35,875 bases of DNA from the NCBI GenBank assembly GCA_937928635.1, contig CALFWM010000076.1, forward strand, positions 1 to 35,875. The letters are read 5' to 3'. The notes under the pieces are model-generated. The model searched no databases, was not told the DNA's origin, and saw only the letters and a program-made list of their open reading frames with translations. This stretch comes from an uncultured Sulfitobacter sp. (GTDB lineage: Bacteria > Pseudomonadota > Alphaproteobacteria > Rhodobacterales > Rhodobacteraceae). The translations under genes and the position numbers were made by a program. The first letter of the stretch is position 1. Each line of letters begins with the position of its first letter. Below, in pieces: positions 14,356 through 22,950 of this stretch.

Positions 14356-14374
14356 TGGTCAGAATATATGACCA
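14356..14374. promoter_or_regulatory. FadR-type palindromic operator
   Basis: TGGTCA-GAATATA-TGACCA, a perfect 6+6 inverted repeat 15 bases upstream of the regulator start. GntR/FadR-type proteins bind TGGT/ACCA half-sites, usually with a shorter spacer, so assignment to this regulator is inferred from position and half-site. Confidence 0.55.
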
Positions 14375-14481
14375 CCTGTGGGCACCCGCAAATGATTTCG
14401 TGCAGGGGAGAGGGCGGGATTGAGTTTATGGGAAGGGTGAAACGTAAAGGTTCGTTAACCATAACGGGTGATGGTGGCGGG

Positions 14482-14874
14482 ATGAGAGGTTTCTTTTGTC
14501 TTTTGCTGGTGCTGGCCGGGTGCAGCAGCGCCGGGCCGCATTTTCGCGGCGTGCCTGCCACGCGGGTGACGGTGGAGGGATCGACCTTTGACGTACGTGT
14601 GCAGGAGACGCTGGCGGAGGCTATTCGCGTGAACCCGCACTATACACCACGCTTTGGCCCGATCCGTGCGCGGGCAGGCAAGGCGATGGCGATGGTCAGT
14701 GGCTGTATTGTGACAGAGGTGCGCGGGGATCAGGCGCAGACCACCGGGTTGCTTGATTGCGGCACAGGCGCGCCGCAGGATCGCGGGGGGCCGCTTTATG
14801 TGGAATGTGTGCCGGTGCGGGGCAGCGCGGTGCGTGGATTGGATGGCCTGCGTGTTGATCTGGATTGTTATTAG
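14482..14874 (+). CDS. Hypothetical lipoprotein
   Basis: A 130-residue protein from ATG 14482. It begins 'MRGFFCLLLVLAGCSSAG': a short positive start, a hydrophobic core and a lipobox L-A-G-C, so it should be lipidated on the Cys at position 14 and anchored to a membrane facing the periplasm. The mature part has two Cys pairs ('SGCIVTEV', 'LLDCGTG', 'YVECVP', 'VDLDCY') that could form disulphides. I recognise no domain. Longer upstream starts would bury the lipobox and were rejected. It precedes smc by 159 bases. Confidence 0.75.
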   Translation: MRGFFCLLLVLAGCSSAGPHFRGVPATRVTVEGSTFDVRVQETLAEAIRVNPHYTPRFGPIRARAGKAMAMVSGCIVTEVRGDQAQTTGLLDCGTGAPQDRGGPLYVECVPVRGSAVRGLDGLRVDLDCY

Positions 14875-15033
14875 AGCGGAAGACCACGTGATTTTGCCGA
14901 AACAAGCCGTGGTTGCGCAATATCTTGTGGATAACCGCCGATAGGCCCCTTTCCATTGTGTGTTTGTGTTGACTCATTGCCCCTCCGACCCGCATTTTTG
15001 GCAGATAAACAGAATCAATCAAAGGCACGGGCA

Positions 15034-18000
15034 GTGCGCTTTTCAAAACTCAGGCTGACAGGCTTCAAAAGCTTTGTGGACCCCACCGACCTGATCATCG
15101 CAGATGGTCTGACCGGCGTTGTGGGCCCCAATGGCTGTGGCAAGTCCAACCTCTTGGAGGCGCTGCGTTGGGTCATGGGCGAGAACCGACCGACCGCAAT
15201 GCGCGGGGGCGGTATGGAAGACGTGATCTTTGCCGGGGCCGCCACCCGGCCTGCGCGTAATTTTGCCGAGGTCGCGCTGCATATCGACAACTCAGAGCGT
15301 TTGGCCCCGGCAGGTTTTAACGATGCAGATTCCCTTGATATTATCCGGCGGATCACGCGGGATGTCGGATCGGCCTATAAGGCCGCAGGCAAGGATGTGC
15401 GCGCGCGTGATGTGCAGATGTTGTTTGCGGATGCTTCAACCGGTGCCCATTCGCCCGCGCTGGTGCGGCAGGGGCAGATCAGTGAGTTGATCAACGCCAA
15501 GCCCAAGAACCGCCGCCGCATTCTGGAAGAGGCTGCCGGGATCTCGGGTTTGTATCAGCGTCGCCACGAAGCGGAGCTGAAGCTGAACGGTGCGGAAACC
15601 AACCTCGCGCGCGTTGATGATGTGATTGAGCAATTGGCCACGCAGCTTGCGCAGCTTGCCCGGCAGGCCCGACAGGCGGCACGCTATCGTGACATTGGCG
15701 ATCAGTTGCGGCGCACAGAGGGCATGTTGCTCTATCGGCGCTGGCGGGAAGCGGATGATGCACGTGCGCGGCTGGATGAGGAATTGCGCGCCCGTGTGAC
15801 GGCCGCCGCCCAGGCACAGGCGCTGGTGCAGCAGACCAGTACGGCGCGCCAGGGTGCAGAGGAAGCCTTGCCCGCCTTGCGCGAGGAGGAGGCGATTGCC
15901 GCAGCCGTTCTGCAACGTCTGGCGGTCCAGCGGGACACCCTGGCAGATCAGGAAGCCCGGGCCGAGGCGGCGATTGAGACACTCACCGGGCGGATCACCC
16001 AATTGACCCGCGATATTGAGCGCGAAGGCGGCTTGAACCGGGACGCAGGTGAAACCATCGAGCGGCTTGAATGGGAGGCCACGGAGCTGGGCAAAGCCGG
16101 TGAGGGGCACGAGGCCGCGTTGGAGGCTGCCGCCGAAGGGGCCCGCGAGGCGGCCGCTGTCTTGCAGGCCCGCGAGGCCGATCTGGCCCAACAGACCGAG
16201 GATTCTGCACGGCTGGTCGCGCGCCATGGGTCCGCAGAGCGGTTGTTGGAGGACAGTCGCAAGACCGAAGAGAAATCCGAGCAGGAGGCGCAAAAGGCGC
16301 AGGAAGCCGTTGCGCAAAGCCAGGCCGCGCTGGAAAAGGCGGGCGTTGATTTTGAGGCCGCAACCCGCGCAGAAGCGGAAGCGGTTCGTGGCGCGGAACA
16401 GGCTGAGGAAACCCTGTTGAAAGCGGAAGAGGCGCGCGCGCAGACGCAAGCACGCGAGGCAGATGCGCGGGCAGAGAGCTCTGAGGCCGAGGGGGAGATG
16501 AACGCCCTGCGTGCGGAGGCCGGTGCCCTTGCCAAACTGGTGGAACGGGACACGGCCGAAGGCGGGCAAATCCTCGACCGGTTGCAGGTGGAACATGGGT
16601 TTGAAAAGGCTTTGGGGGCGGCTTTGGCAGATGATCTGCGCACACCGGAGGTGGAGGCCGATGGCCCCTCTGGCTGGGCTGTTATGCCGGGGTATGACAG
16701 GCCGCAGCCCTTGCCCGCAGGTGTGACGCCGCTGACCGCGCATGTGTCAGTGCCAGAGGTGTTGACGCGTCGGATGGCGCAAGTGGGGTTGGTTGACCCG
16801 GATGAAGGGCCCGCGTTGCAGGCAGCATTATTGCCCGGCCAGCGGTTGGTGTCGCCCGAGGGTGATTTGTGGCGTTGGGATGGGTTTCGCGCCTGGGCGG
16901 AAGATGCGCCCTCAGCCGCAGCATTGCGCTTGCAGCAATTAAACCGGCTGGAGGTTCTGAAACAATCGCTGGAGCGGGCCAGTCAGAGGGCCGAAGGGGC
17001 GCGCGGGGCGCATGACCGGTTGGTTGCGCAACTGGCCGCGCAGACAGAGGCCGACAGAAACGCGCGTCAGGCACGACGGGATGCCGATCGCGCGGTGGCA
17101 GACACAGGTCGCGCCCTAAGCCGTGCGGAAGCGGACCGCAACCTTGCGCAGGGCCGTCTGGAGAGTCTTGGCCTTGCCGTGAAGCGTCACGAGGATGAGG
17201 CGATGAGCGCGCGGGGCCGCGTGCTGGAGGCGGAGCGGGCGCTGGCTGATCTGGGCGATCTTGATGCAGCACGCAGTGCGGTTGAGGATCTGCGCATGAC
17301 CGTGGAGGCCGCACGTATCACCATGATGTCGCGCCGGTCCGCCCATGATGAATTGCGCCGCGAGGGTGAGGCGCGCACCAAGCGGATGCAGGAGGTCACC
17401 AAAGAGACCAGTGGTTGGAAACACCGGCTGGAAACTGCAGAAAAACGCACCGCAGAGTTGATTGAGCGGAAAGAAACGTCAGAGGCGGAGCTGAAAGAAG
17501 CAGGTGCAGCACCCGCTGAGATTGCGGCAAAGCGGGATGAGTTGAGTGGGGCCATCACCGCGGCAGAGACGCGCCGGGCAGAGGCCGCAGATGCGCTGTC
17601 AAAGGCGGAAAGTGCCTTGCGTGAGGCAACTTTGGCGGAACGCGAAGCCGAGCGCGAGGCGTCAGAGGCACGCGAGGCACGGGCGCGCTCCGAGGCGCGC
17701 GCCGAGGCCGCCAAGGAAACGGTTGCCGCCGCCGCGGAGCGGATTGCAGAGGACCAACAGGTCACGCCCAATCAATTGCTGACCGCGCTGGATGTGAACC
17801 CGGATGACATGCCCACAGCAGATGCGCTGGAGGCCGATGTGAACCGGCTGAAACGGCAGCGCGATTCCCTCGGGGCGGTCAATTTGCGCGCCGAAGAAGA
17901 CGCCAAAGAGGTGCAGGAAGAGCACGACATATTGGTCAATGAAAAGGCAGATCTGGAGGAGGCAATCAAGACGCTGCGTTCCGGCATCGCTAGCCTGAAC

Positions 18001-18489
18001 CGCGAGGGCCGTGAACGTTTATTGACCGCATTTGAGCAGGTCAATTCCAACTTTTCCCTGCTGTTTACCCATCTGTTTGGCGGGGGTGAGGCCAATCTGG
18101 TCATGGTGGAATCCGATGACCCGCTCGAGGCTGGTCTGGAAATTATGTGCCAGCCGCCCGGCAAAAAGCTCAGCACGCTGAGCCTGTTGTCCGGGGGGGA
18201 GCAGACACTGACCGCTATGGCCCTGATCTTTGCGGTGTTCCTGGCCAATCCCGCGCCGATCTGTGTGCTGGATGAGGTTGACGCGCCGCTGGACGATGCC
18301 AACGTTACGCGGTTCTGTGATCTGCTGGATGAGATGTGCCGCCAGACAGATACGCGGTTTTTGATCATCACACACCACGCGGTGACCATGGCGCGGATGG
18401 ACCGTTTGTTTGGGGTCACGATGGCGGAGCAGGGGGTTAGCCAGTTGGTGTCTGTTGATTTGAAGAAAGCCGAGAAGATGGTCGCGTAA
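15034..18489 (+). CDS. smc: Chromosome segregation ATPase SMC
   Basis: A 1151-residue SMC protein from GTG 15034, with AAAGG eight bases upstream; 'VRFSKLRLTGFKSF' is the conserved N-terminus, so upstream starts were rejected. In order: Walker A 'GPNGCGKSN' (31-39), the Q-loop region 'VRQGQISELINAKPKNRRRILEEAAG', a first coiled coil, a hinge at about 510-640, a second coiled coil, signature 'LSLLSGGEQTLTAMAL' (about 1050), Walker B 'PICVLDEVDAPLDD' and the H-loop 'IITHH'. With ScpA/ScpB it extrudes DNA loops and resolves replicated chromosomes. Long Ala/Glu/Arg-rich coils create many spurious antisense frames. Confidence 0.98.
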   Translation: MRFSKLRLTGFKSFVDPTDLIIADGLTGVVGPNGCGKSNLLEALRWVMGENRPTAMRGGGMEDVIFAGAATRPARNFAEVALHIDNSERLAPAGFNDADSLDIIRRITRDVGSAYKAAGKDVRARDVQMLFADASTGAHSPALVRQGQISELINAKPKNRRRILEEAAGISGLYQRRHEAELKLNGAETNLARVDDVIEQLATQLAQLARQARQAARYRDIGDQLRRTEGMLLYRRWREADDARARLDEELRARVTAAAQAQALVQQTSTARQGAEEALPALREEEAIAAAVLQRLAVQRDTLADQEARAEAAIETLTGRITQLTRDIEREGGLNRDAGETIERLEWEATELGKAGEGHEAALEAAAEGAREAAAVLQAREADLAQQTEDSARLVARHGSAERLLEDSRKTEEKSEQEAQKAQEAVAQSQAALEKAGVDFEAATRAEAEAVRGAEQAEETLLKAEEARAQTQAREADARAESSEAEGEMNALRAEAGALAKLVERDTAEGGQILDRLQVEHGFEKALGAALADDLRTPEVEADGPSGWAVMPGYDRPQPLPAGVTPLTAHVSVPEVLTRRMAQVGLVDPDEGPALQAALLPGQRLVSPEGDLWRWDGFRAWAEDAPSAAALRLQQLNRLEVLKQSLERASQRAEGARGAHDRLVAQLAAQTEADRNARQARRDADRAVADTGRALSRAEADRNLAQGRLESLGLAVKRHEDEAMSARGRVLEAERALADLGDLDAARSAVEDLRMTVEAARITMMSRRSAHDELRREGEARTKRMQEVTKETSGWKHRLETAEKRTAELIERKETSEAELKEAGAAPAEIAAKRDELSGAITAAETRRAEAADALSKAESALREATLAEREAEREASEAREARARSEARAEAAKETVAAAAERIAEDQQVTPNQLLTALDVNPDDMPTADALEADVNRLKRQRDSLGAVNLRAEEDAKEVQEEHDILVNEKADLEEAIKTLRSGIASLNREGRERLLTAFEQVNSNFSLLFTHLFGGGEANLVMVESDDPLEAGLEIMCQPPGKKLSTLSLLSGGEQTLTAMALIFAVFLANPAPICVLDEVDAPLDDANVTRFCDLLDEMCRQTDTRFLIITHHAVTMARMDRLFGVTMAEQGVSQLVSVDLKKAEKMVA

Positions 18490-18579
18490 GGCACGGCTGT
18501 GGTGCCGGTCGCCTTTGCCCGGTGCGGCATTCCGAATAAAGTTAACCGTTTAGCGACAATTCGAAATCAAATTGATCCC

Positions 18580-18597
18580 GCCGCAGTCCCCTGCGGC
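18580..18597 (+). promoter_or_regulatory. Hairpin immediately upstream of the small-peptide ribosome-binding site
   Basis: GCCGCAG-TCCC-CTGCGGC, seven perfect pairs, ends three bases before the AGGAGG at 18601-18606. It is placed to affect ribosome access or mRNA 5'-end stability for the 29-residue peptide gene. Confidence 0.5.
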
Positions 18598-18614
18598 GAG
18601 AGGAGGTGAGGTCC

Positions 18615-18704
18615 GTGAAGGATGAAACCTTCCGCAAGTGGATGGTTGTGATCGCAGCAGCAACGCTGGTGGTCACGATCCTCCGACTCTGGCTCAGGAT
18701 GTAA
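18615..18704 (+). CDS. 29-residue single-span hydrophobic peptide
   Basis: GTG at 18615 is preceded by a near-perfect AGGAGGTGAGG with AGGAGG eight bases away. The frame runs 29 codons to TAA. The peptide has a charged N-terminus (KDE, RK), a core of about 18 hydrophobic residues including 'VVIAAATLVVTIL', and an Arg-rich end ('RLWLRM'), the profile of a small inner-membrane protein. A hairpin lies directly upstream and a perfect 12-pair terminator 15 bases downstream, so it forms a compact unit of about 180 bases. Architecture resembles type I toxin or small membrane-protein genes (Ldr/Ibs-like in layout only, no sequence claim). No antisense promoter was convincingly seen. Confidence 0.65.
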   Translation: MKDETFRKWMVVIAAATLVVTILRLWLRM

Positions 18705-18719
18705 GTCCCGAAAAAGAGT

Positions 18720-18757
18720 GACCCCGCAGAGCTAACACCTCTGCGGGGTCTGTTTTT
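18720..18757. terminator. Strong intrinsic terminator after the small peptide
   Basis: GACCCCGCAGAG (18720-18731), loop CTAACAC, CTCTGCGGGGTC (18739-18750): twelve perfect pairs followed by TGTTTTT. On the minus strand the stem is followed by ACTCTTTTT, so it can also terminate the convergent rhodanese operon. Confidence 0.9.
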
Positions 18758-18857
18758 CAGAGGCTATGCCCATGAAGAACGATCTTCCGCACCTCACACT
18801 TAGCATAAGCAACGTGAAATTTCAATCCTACAACGTGTTGTCATGGTTAACGAAACC

Positions 18858-19253
18858 TTACTTTGCCACCTTCTTTTCAATGGGCCCGCCCGCCTTTTCC
18901 CAACCGCCAAACCCTTCTTTCAAATGCGCCGCGTCAAAGCCCATGTCTTGCAATGTGGCCACCGAAATGGCCGACCGCCAACCGGATGCGCAGTGAAAGA
19001 CGAACTTTTTGTCTTGTGCAAAGACGTCTTTGAAATAGGGGCTGTCAGGGTCCACCCAGAATTCCAGCATGCCGCGCGGGCAGTGGAATGCGCCGGGAAT
19101 AGACCCCGTGCGGTCCCGTTCACGGGGGTCACGCAGATCGACAATTTGCACGGTTGGGTCATCGACCATGGCAATGCCATCCGCCGTCTCGATTTCTTCG
19201 ATGCGGGCGCGGGCATTGGCGACCATTTCAGCTGCAGTTGTTTTAAGAGCCAT
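18858..19253 (-). CDS. Single-domain rhodanese-like sulfurtransferase
   Basis: A 131-residue rhodanese domain. 'VQIVDLRDPRERDRTGSIPGAFHCPRGMLEFW' is the conserved first half, and 'KFVFHCASGWRSA' holds the active-site loop with catalytic Cys88 (C-x3-W-R-S). Such proteins move sulfane sulfur as an enzyme persulfide; the donor and acceptor are unknown. No export signal is seen, so it should be cytoplasmic. It is the last gene of a minus-strand run after an MltB-like gene, 14 bases away, and is probably read from the cobC promoter or a local one. Confidence 0.9.
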   Translation of the reverse strand: MALKTTAAEMVANARARIEEIETADGIAMVDDPTVQIVDLRDPRERDRTGSIPGAFHCPRGMLEFWVDPDSPYFKDVFAQDKKFVFHCASGWRSAISVATLQDMGFDAAHLKEGFGGWEKAGGPIEKKVAK

Positions 19254-19267
19254 AGATTTATTCCCGA

Positions 19268-20440
19268 TTACAGTTTTGAGAGAAGCGTTGGCGTGGGCCA
19301 GCCATCAACCGGCAGGCCAAGGCGTGCCTGTTCGGCGCGCACCGCCGCGCGGGTGCCGGAGCCAAGAATGCCATCAATCTGTCCGACATCGTGACCGCGG
19401 GCCCGTAGTTTGCTTTGCAGTGCTTTCATCTGATCCCCACCCAACCCCTTTTCGGGGTTGCCCGTATCAAAGACCTTTGCACCCTCCAGCCGAGTGGCGA
19501 AATAGGCGGCGGTCATGACGTAGGTAAAGCTCTGATTCCAGTCAAAATAGACGCGGAAATTGGGGTAGGCGATAAAGGCAGGCCCTTTGCGCCCCTGTGG
19601 GATCAGAACAGAGGCGGGCAGACCCTCTGCCAAGGGCCCGTTGCGAGGTGTTACGCCAAGCGCGCGCCAGTCAGCGATGGATTTGGTTGTGTCGAGGCTG
19701 GTTTGTGACCAGTCAAAATTATCAGGCAGATCCACCTCTGCAATCCACGGCTCACCTGCGCGCCAGCCTAGACTTTGCAGCATTTTGCCGCCCGAAACCA
19801 AGGCGTCCGCCGGGGAGGTTTTGAGGGAAACCTTACCATCGCCATCCCCGTCCACGCCGTTTTCAAGGATGTCGCGGGGCAGCATTTGCACCATGCCGAT
19901 TTCGCCAGCCCAGGCACCGGTCGTGCGGACGGGGTCAAACTCACCCTTGGCAAATAACTCCACTGCCGCGAGGACCTGAGGGCGGAATAAGTCGGGGCGG
20001 CGGCAATCATGGGCCAGTGTCACCAAAGCGTTGGCTGTGTTAAAATCACCTTGAAAGCTGCCATAGTCCGTCTCAAAAGCCCAAAACGCTAGCAAAACGC
20101 CCCGGCTGACCCCATAGGTCGCCTCAATCCGGTCAAACAACGCATCGTATTTCCTGCCATTGGCGCGCCCACGGTTGATCCGGTCATTCGAGATCAGGCG
20201 CCGCGAGAAATCAATAAAGGGGAGTTGGAACACACCTTGGCGGCGGTCAGCTGCCAGCACTTTGGAGTCTTGGCGGATGCCTTTGAAAAACCGGTCTGCG
20301 GTGTCGGGAGCAATGCCCGCTGCGATGGCTTCGGCCTTTAGATTGTTTTTGAATGTTGAAAACGCACCGCCACAGGAGGCATCCGCAAGCGCAGTCAAAG
20401 GGAGAAAGTACAGAGCAGCAAAAAGAAGAGAGAGACGCAT
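19268..20440 (-). CDS. MltB-type lytic murein transglycosylase with peptidoglycan-binding domain
   Basis: A 390-residue exported enzyme. A Sec signal ends around 'LTALADA'. The SLT_2/MltB domain spans about 27-320, with catalytic Glu123 in 'LLAFWAFETDYGSFQGDFN' and 'GEIGMVQMLPRDILENGVDGDGDGKV'. The C-terminal peptidoglycan-binding domain has 'ALQSKLRARGHDVGQIDGILGSGTRAAV'. It cleaves the MurNAc-GlcNAc bond, leaving 1,6-anhydro ends. ATG 20440 is preferred to 20446 because AAAGGA is spaced correctly for it. It starts 12 bases after cobD and is followed by a rhodanese. Confidence 0.93.
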   Translation of the reverse strand: MRLSLLFAALYFLPLTALADASCGGAFSTFKNNLKAEAIAAGIAPDTADRFFKGIRQDSKVLAADRRQGVFQLPFIDFSRRLISNDRINRGRANGRKYDALFDRIEATYGVSRGVLLAFWAFETDYGSFQGDFNTANALVTLAHDCRRPDLFRPQVLAAVELFAKGEFDPVRTTGAWAGEIGMVQMLPRDILENGVDGDGDGKVSLKTSPADALVSGGKMLQSLGWRAGEPWIAEVDLPDNFDWSQTSLDTTKSIADWRALGVTPRNGPLAEGLPASVLIPQGRKGPAFIAYPNFRVYFDWNQSFTYVMTAAYFATRLEGAKVFDTGNPEKGLGGDQMKALQSKLRARGHDVGQIDGILGSGTRAAVRAEQARLGLPVDGWPTPTLLSKL

Positions 20441-20452
20441 GGACATCCTTTG

Positions 20453-21364
20453 TCAGAACAGCAGGGCAATGGTGACACACAAGGCCAGCATCACGCCCCA
20501 TGCCTGCCACAGACGCGCGATGGCTGCATCAATTGCGGCGGGTCCGATTGCACGCTCCCCCGTGCGGTGCACCCATGCAAACTGCTGCATCACGCCATCA
20601 TAGGCGCGCGGGCCAGCAAGCGCCACATTTATGCTGCGCGCCATTGCCGCCTCCGGCCATCCGGCATTGGGGGAGCGGTGCAGCCGCGCATCAGCTGCGA
20701 TGTCGCGCATCTGAAACGATACCCCGCCGGGCAACGCGATCAGCAGCGCGGACAGGCGGGCCGGGATCAGGTTGAGCAGGTCATCCAACCGCGCCGCAGC
20801 CCAGCCAAATTCGGCATGTCGGGGCGTGCGATAGCCAATCATGCTGTCGCCTGTGTTGATGATTTTATAGATCAGCAGCCCCGGCAGACCTGCCACCAGA
20901 AACCACAAGGCAGGGGCAATCACCCCGTCGCTCAGGTTTTCCGCCGCACTTTCGATGGCCGCGCGGGCAACGCCATCGCGGGGCATGTCAGAAGTGTCGC
21001 GGCTTACAATCATGGCCACGCTGCGCCGCCCGTCGTTCAGCGACAGGCGCAGACCATCCGCCACAGCGCGCACGTGTTCAACCAGTGATTTTTGGGCAAG
21101 CAGGATGGCGGCAAGGATGATCTCAACAACCGGGCCAAGCAAGGACAGCAGCCAGCCAAGGCCGCCCGCCGACAGGACAAGGAGGAGGACCAGCACACCC
21201 CCCTTGGGTTTTTTCAAGCGCCCGGTATTGAAACGCGCATCGCACCAACCGATCAATCGGCCCATCAGAACGGCAGGGTGGGGCAGACGCTGCCAAAGCC
21301 ACCGCGGCTCTCCCAAGGCCGCATCCAGCAGCAAGGCCAGAACAAGCATGCCGGCGGTTGTCAT
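20453..21364 (-). CDS. cobD: Adenosylcobinamide-phosphate synthase
   Basis: A 303-residue membrane enzyme (CobD/CbiB family) that joins the aminopropanol-phosphate arm to adenosylcobyric acid late in B12 synthesis. Family features: 'LLLDAALGEPRWLWQRLPHPAVLMGRLIGW' at the start, 'SRDTSDMPRDGVARAAIESAAENLSDGVIAPALWFLVAGLPG', 'YKIINTGDSMIGYRTPRHAEFGWAAARLDDLLNLIPAR' and 'PNAGWPEAAMARSINVALAGPRAY'. ATG 21364 overlaps the cobC stop (ATGA), so the frame extending upstream into cobC is rejected. The pair supplies and attaches the nucleotide-loop linker. Confidence 0.95.
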   Translation of the reverse strand: MTTAGMLVLALLLDAALGEPRWLWQRLPHPAVLMGRLIGWCDARFNTGRLKKPKGGVLVLLLVLSAGGLGWLLSLLGPVVEIILAAILLAQKSLVEHVRAVADGLRLSLNDGRRSVAMIVSRDTSDMPRDGVARAAIESAAENLSDGVIAPALWFLVAGLPGLLIYKIINTGDSMIGYRTPRHAEFGWAAARLDDLLNLIPARLSALLIALPGGVSFQMRDIAADARLHRSPNAGWPEAAMARSINVALAGPRAYDGVMQQFAWVHRTGERAIGPAAIDAAIARLWQAWGVMLALCVTIALLF

Positions 21365-22356
21365 GCCAGCGCGCTTTCCAGTCTTGCCCAATCGGCGGGG
21401 CCCGGCAGACCAAGGCGCAGCCAGCGGTCGTTGTAGGGAAACACACGGGTCCAGATGTGATGCCGTGCCAGCCGGGTGTGCCATTCCTCTGCGTTGTCGA
21501 CGGTGTAGAGGCGAAACAAGGTTGTGCCGCCAATATTTTTCGCACCCTTGGCCGTCATCAACTGATCCAGATGCGCGGCGTCTTTGGACAGGCGCGTACG
21601 GGTCGCCTGCGCCCATGCGTTGTCTTCCAGCGCCTGCGCGCCGATGTGCAGCGCGGGGCCAGACACGGCCCAAGGGCCCAGCATCGCGTTCAAATCGCTG
21701 GCCGCATCGTCAGAATTTCCAAACCGGGCCAAGGAATGCGGTGTCGCAATCACAAAGCCCAGACGCAGGCCAGCCAGCCCCCAGAATTTGCCAAAACTCT
21801 TGAGCACGATGATGCGGGGGTGGTCAGTAAGGGCCACATGGCTGGCCGCAGGCATTTCATCGCAAAAGCTCTCGTCGATGATGGTCAGATCGCGGTGCTG
21901 ATCCAGAATGCTCTGCCTGTTGTGTTTCTGGCCGTCAGGATTGTTAGGATGTACAAGAACGCGCACTTCAGGGGCGTCGATATCAGGGTCATTGACGCTA
22001 AATCCGGCACTGCGAAAGGCCGCCTCATGTTCGTTATAGGTGGGGCCGGGGATAGACACGCATGTGCTTTGTGTCAGGTCCGGCATGCGTGCGATCAGGG
22101 CAGAGGCCCCGGCAGCCGGGACAATCGTTGCCTGCTCCGGCACGTTCCAAAATGCGCGGGCGGCTGAGATCAGACGCGTCATGGCCGCGCTGTCGGGCAG
22201 GGCGGTCCAGCAGTTTTGGGGGATTTTCGGCAGGGGATAGGGCACAGGGTTAATGCCCGTGGACAGATCAAGCCAATCCTCACGGGTGCCCCCAAACCGG
22301 GCCGCCGCATGATCCAGTCCACCGCCGTGGTCGCGTTTTTGCGTGTTCACATTCAC
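21361..22356 (-). CDS. cobC: L-threonine-O-3-phosphate decarboxylase-type PLP enzyme of cobalamin synthesis
   Basis: A 331-residue fold-type I PLP enzyme. The N-terminus 'DHGGGLDHAAARFGGTREDWLDLSTGINPVPYPLP' is the CobC signature. 'VLVHPNNPDG' and 'TIIDESFCDE' follow, and Lys190 in 'LKSFGKFWGLAGLRLGF' should be the PLP lysine. Its product, aminopropanol phosphate, is the substrate of the overlapping cobD. The 200-base divergent region upstream shows no recognisable cobalamin riboswitch. Only these two cob genes are in the window; the rest of the pathway must lie elsewhere. Confidence 0.94.
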   Translation of the reverse strand: MNVNTQKRDHGGGLDHAAARFGGTREDWLDLSTGINPVPYPLPKIPQNCWTALPDSAAMTRLISAARAFWNVPEQATIVPAAGASALIARMPDLTQSTCVSIPGPTYNEHEAAFRSAGFSVNDPDIDAPEVRVLVHPNNPDGQKHNRQSILDQHRDLTIIDESFCDEMPAASHVALTDHPRIIVLKSFGKFWGLAGLRLGFVIATPHSLARFGNSDDAASDLNAMLGPWAVSGPALHIGAQALEDNAWAQATRTRLSKDAAHLDQLMTAKGAKNIGGTTLFRLYTVDNAEEWHTRLARHHIWTRVFPYNDRWLRLGLPGPADWARLESALA

Positions 22357-22557
22357 GTGAGCATCCCCGCCCTTATGACATGGGCCATGCCCCCTGTACC
22401 TTGGTGATTGTCAAAGCGGAAAACCCTGTATTGATCAAGGTGTCACAAGTTGAATCAACTCGTCCATGGATTTGTTAAACAATTTTTAACCAAATCAGAC
22501 GGTGAGGTGAGGCGGCCTGGCTTCATGCCTGTGCCTGGTGGTTAAGGGAGTGGCCGT

Positions 22558-22950
22558 GTGCGTGTATTGATCGTCGAAAGTCGATCCGAACTTGGAAAGC
22601 TGTGGCAGCGTCATCTGCAGCGTCTGGGGATGGAGGCGGACCGTGCGGGCACGCAAGAAGAAGCACTTGCTTTTCTGGCCAAAACACCTGTTGATATCAT
22701 CATCCTTGACCTTGTGATGGAAGATGAACCGGCCCTGGCGGTGTCCAGCTTTGCGCATTACCGCCAGCCGAATGCGCAGATTATCTTTGTTACCTCGACC
22801 AGCTTTTTCTCGGACGGGTCTATTTTTGCCCATTCCACAAATGCGCGGGCGTTTTTGTCAGCGGACATTCCGCCCGATGATCTGGCCGCCATGGTTGAAC
22901 ATTATGGTGGCAGTCAAAATCATGCGAGTGGTGCGCTGGCGGGGGGCTAG
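22558..22950 (+). CDS. Stand-alone receiver-domain protein with degenerate active site
   Basis: A 130-residue protein from GTG 22558, with GGGAG seven bases upstream. It is one CheY-like receiver domain with no output domain: 'MRVLIVESRSELGKLWQRHL', phosphoacceptor Asp51 in 'VDIIILDLVM', and 'IIFVTSTSFF' carrying the Thr. The usual acidic pair near the N-terminus is reduced to Glu7-Ser8, and the conserved Lys-Pro after 'AFL' is replaced by Ser-Ala ('RAFLSADI'). Phosphorylation chemistry may be altered or lost. No kinase is adjacent. It converges on the GST gene, the two stop codons sharing one CTAG. Confidence 0.85.
   Translation: MRVLIVESRSELGKLWQRHLQRLGMEADRAGTQEEALAFLAKTPVDIIILDLVMEDEPALAVSSFAHYRQPNAQIIFVTSTSFFSDGSIFAHSTNARAFLSADIPPDDLAAMVEHYGGSQNHASGALAGG

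Noticed and set aside
14926..14934. Perfect DnaA-box consensus (TGTGGATAA, complement TTATCCACA) upstream of smc
   Set aside because: A single site; one such nonamer is expected by chance in a window of this size about a quarter of the time, and there is no cluster or AT-rich unwinding region.
15436..16743. Long open frames antisense to smc, up to 435 codons
   Set aside because: They are shadows of the Ala/Glu/Arg-rich coiled-coil codons of smc and show no domain, start signal or protein-like composition.
21365..21673. Upstream extension of cobD into cobC
   Set aside because: The ATG at 21364 overlaps the cobC stop by ATGA and matches the CobD/CbiB N-terminus.
22357..22557. Cobalamin riboswitch upstream of cobC
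   Set aside because: No B12-box-like sequence or recognisable core was found in the 200-base divergent region.
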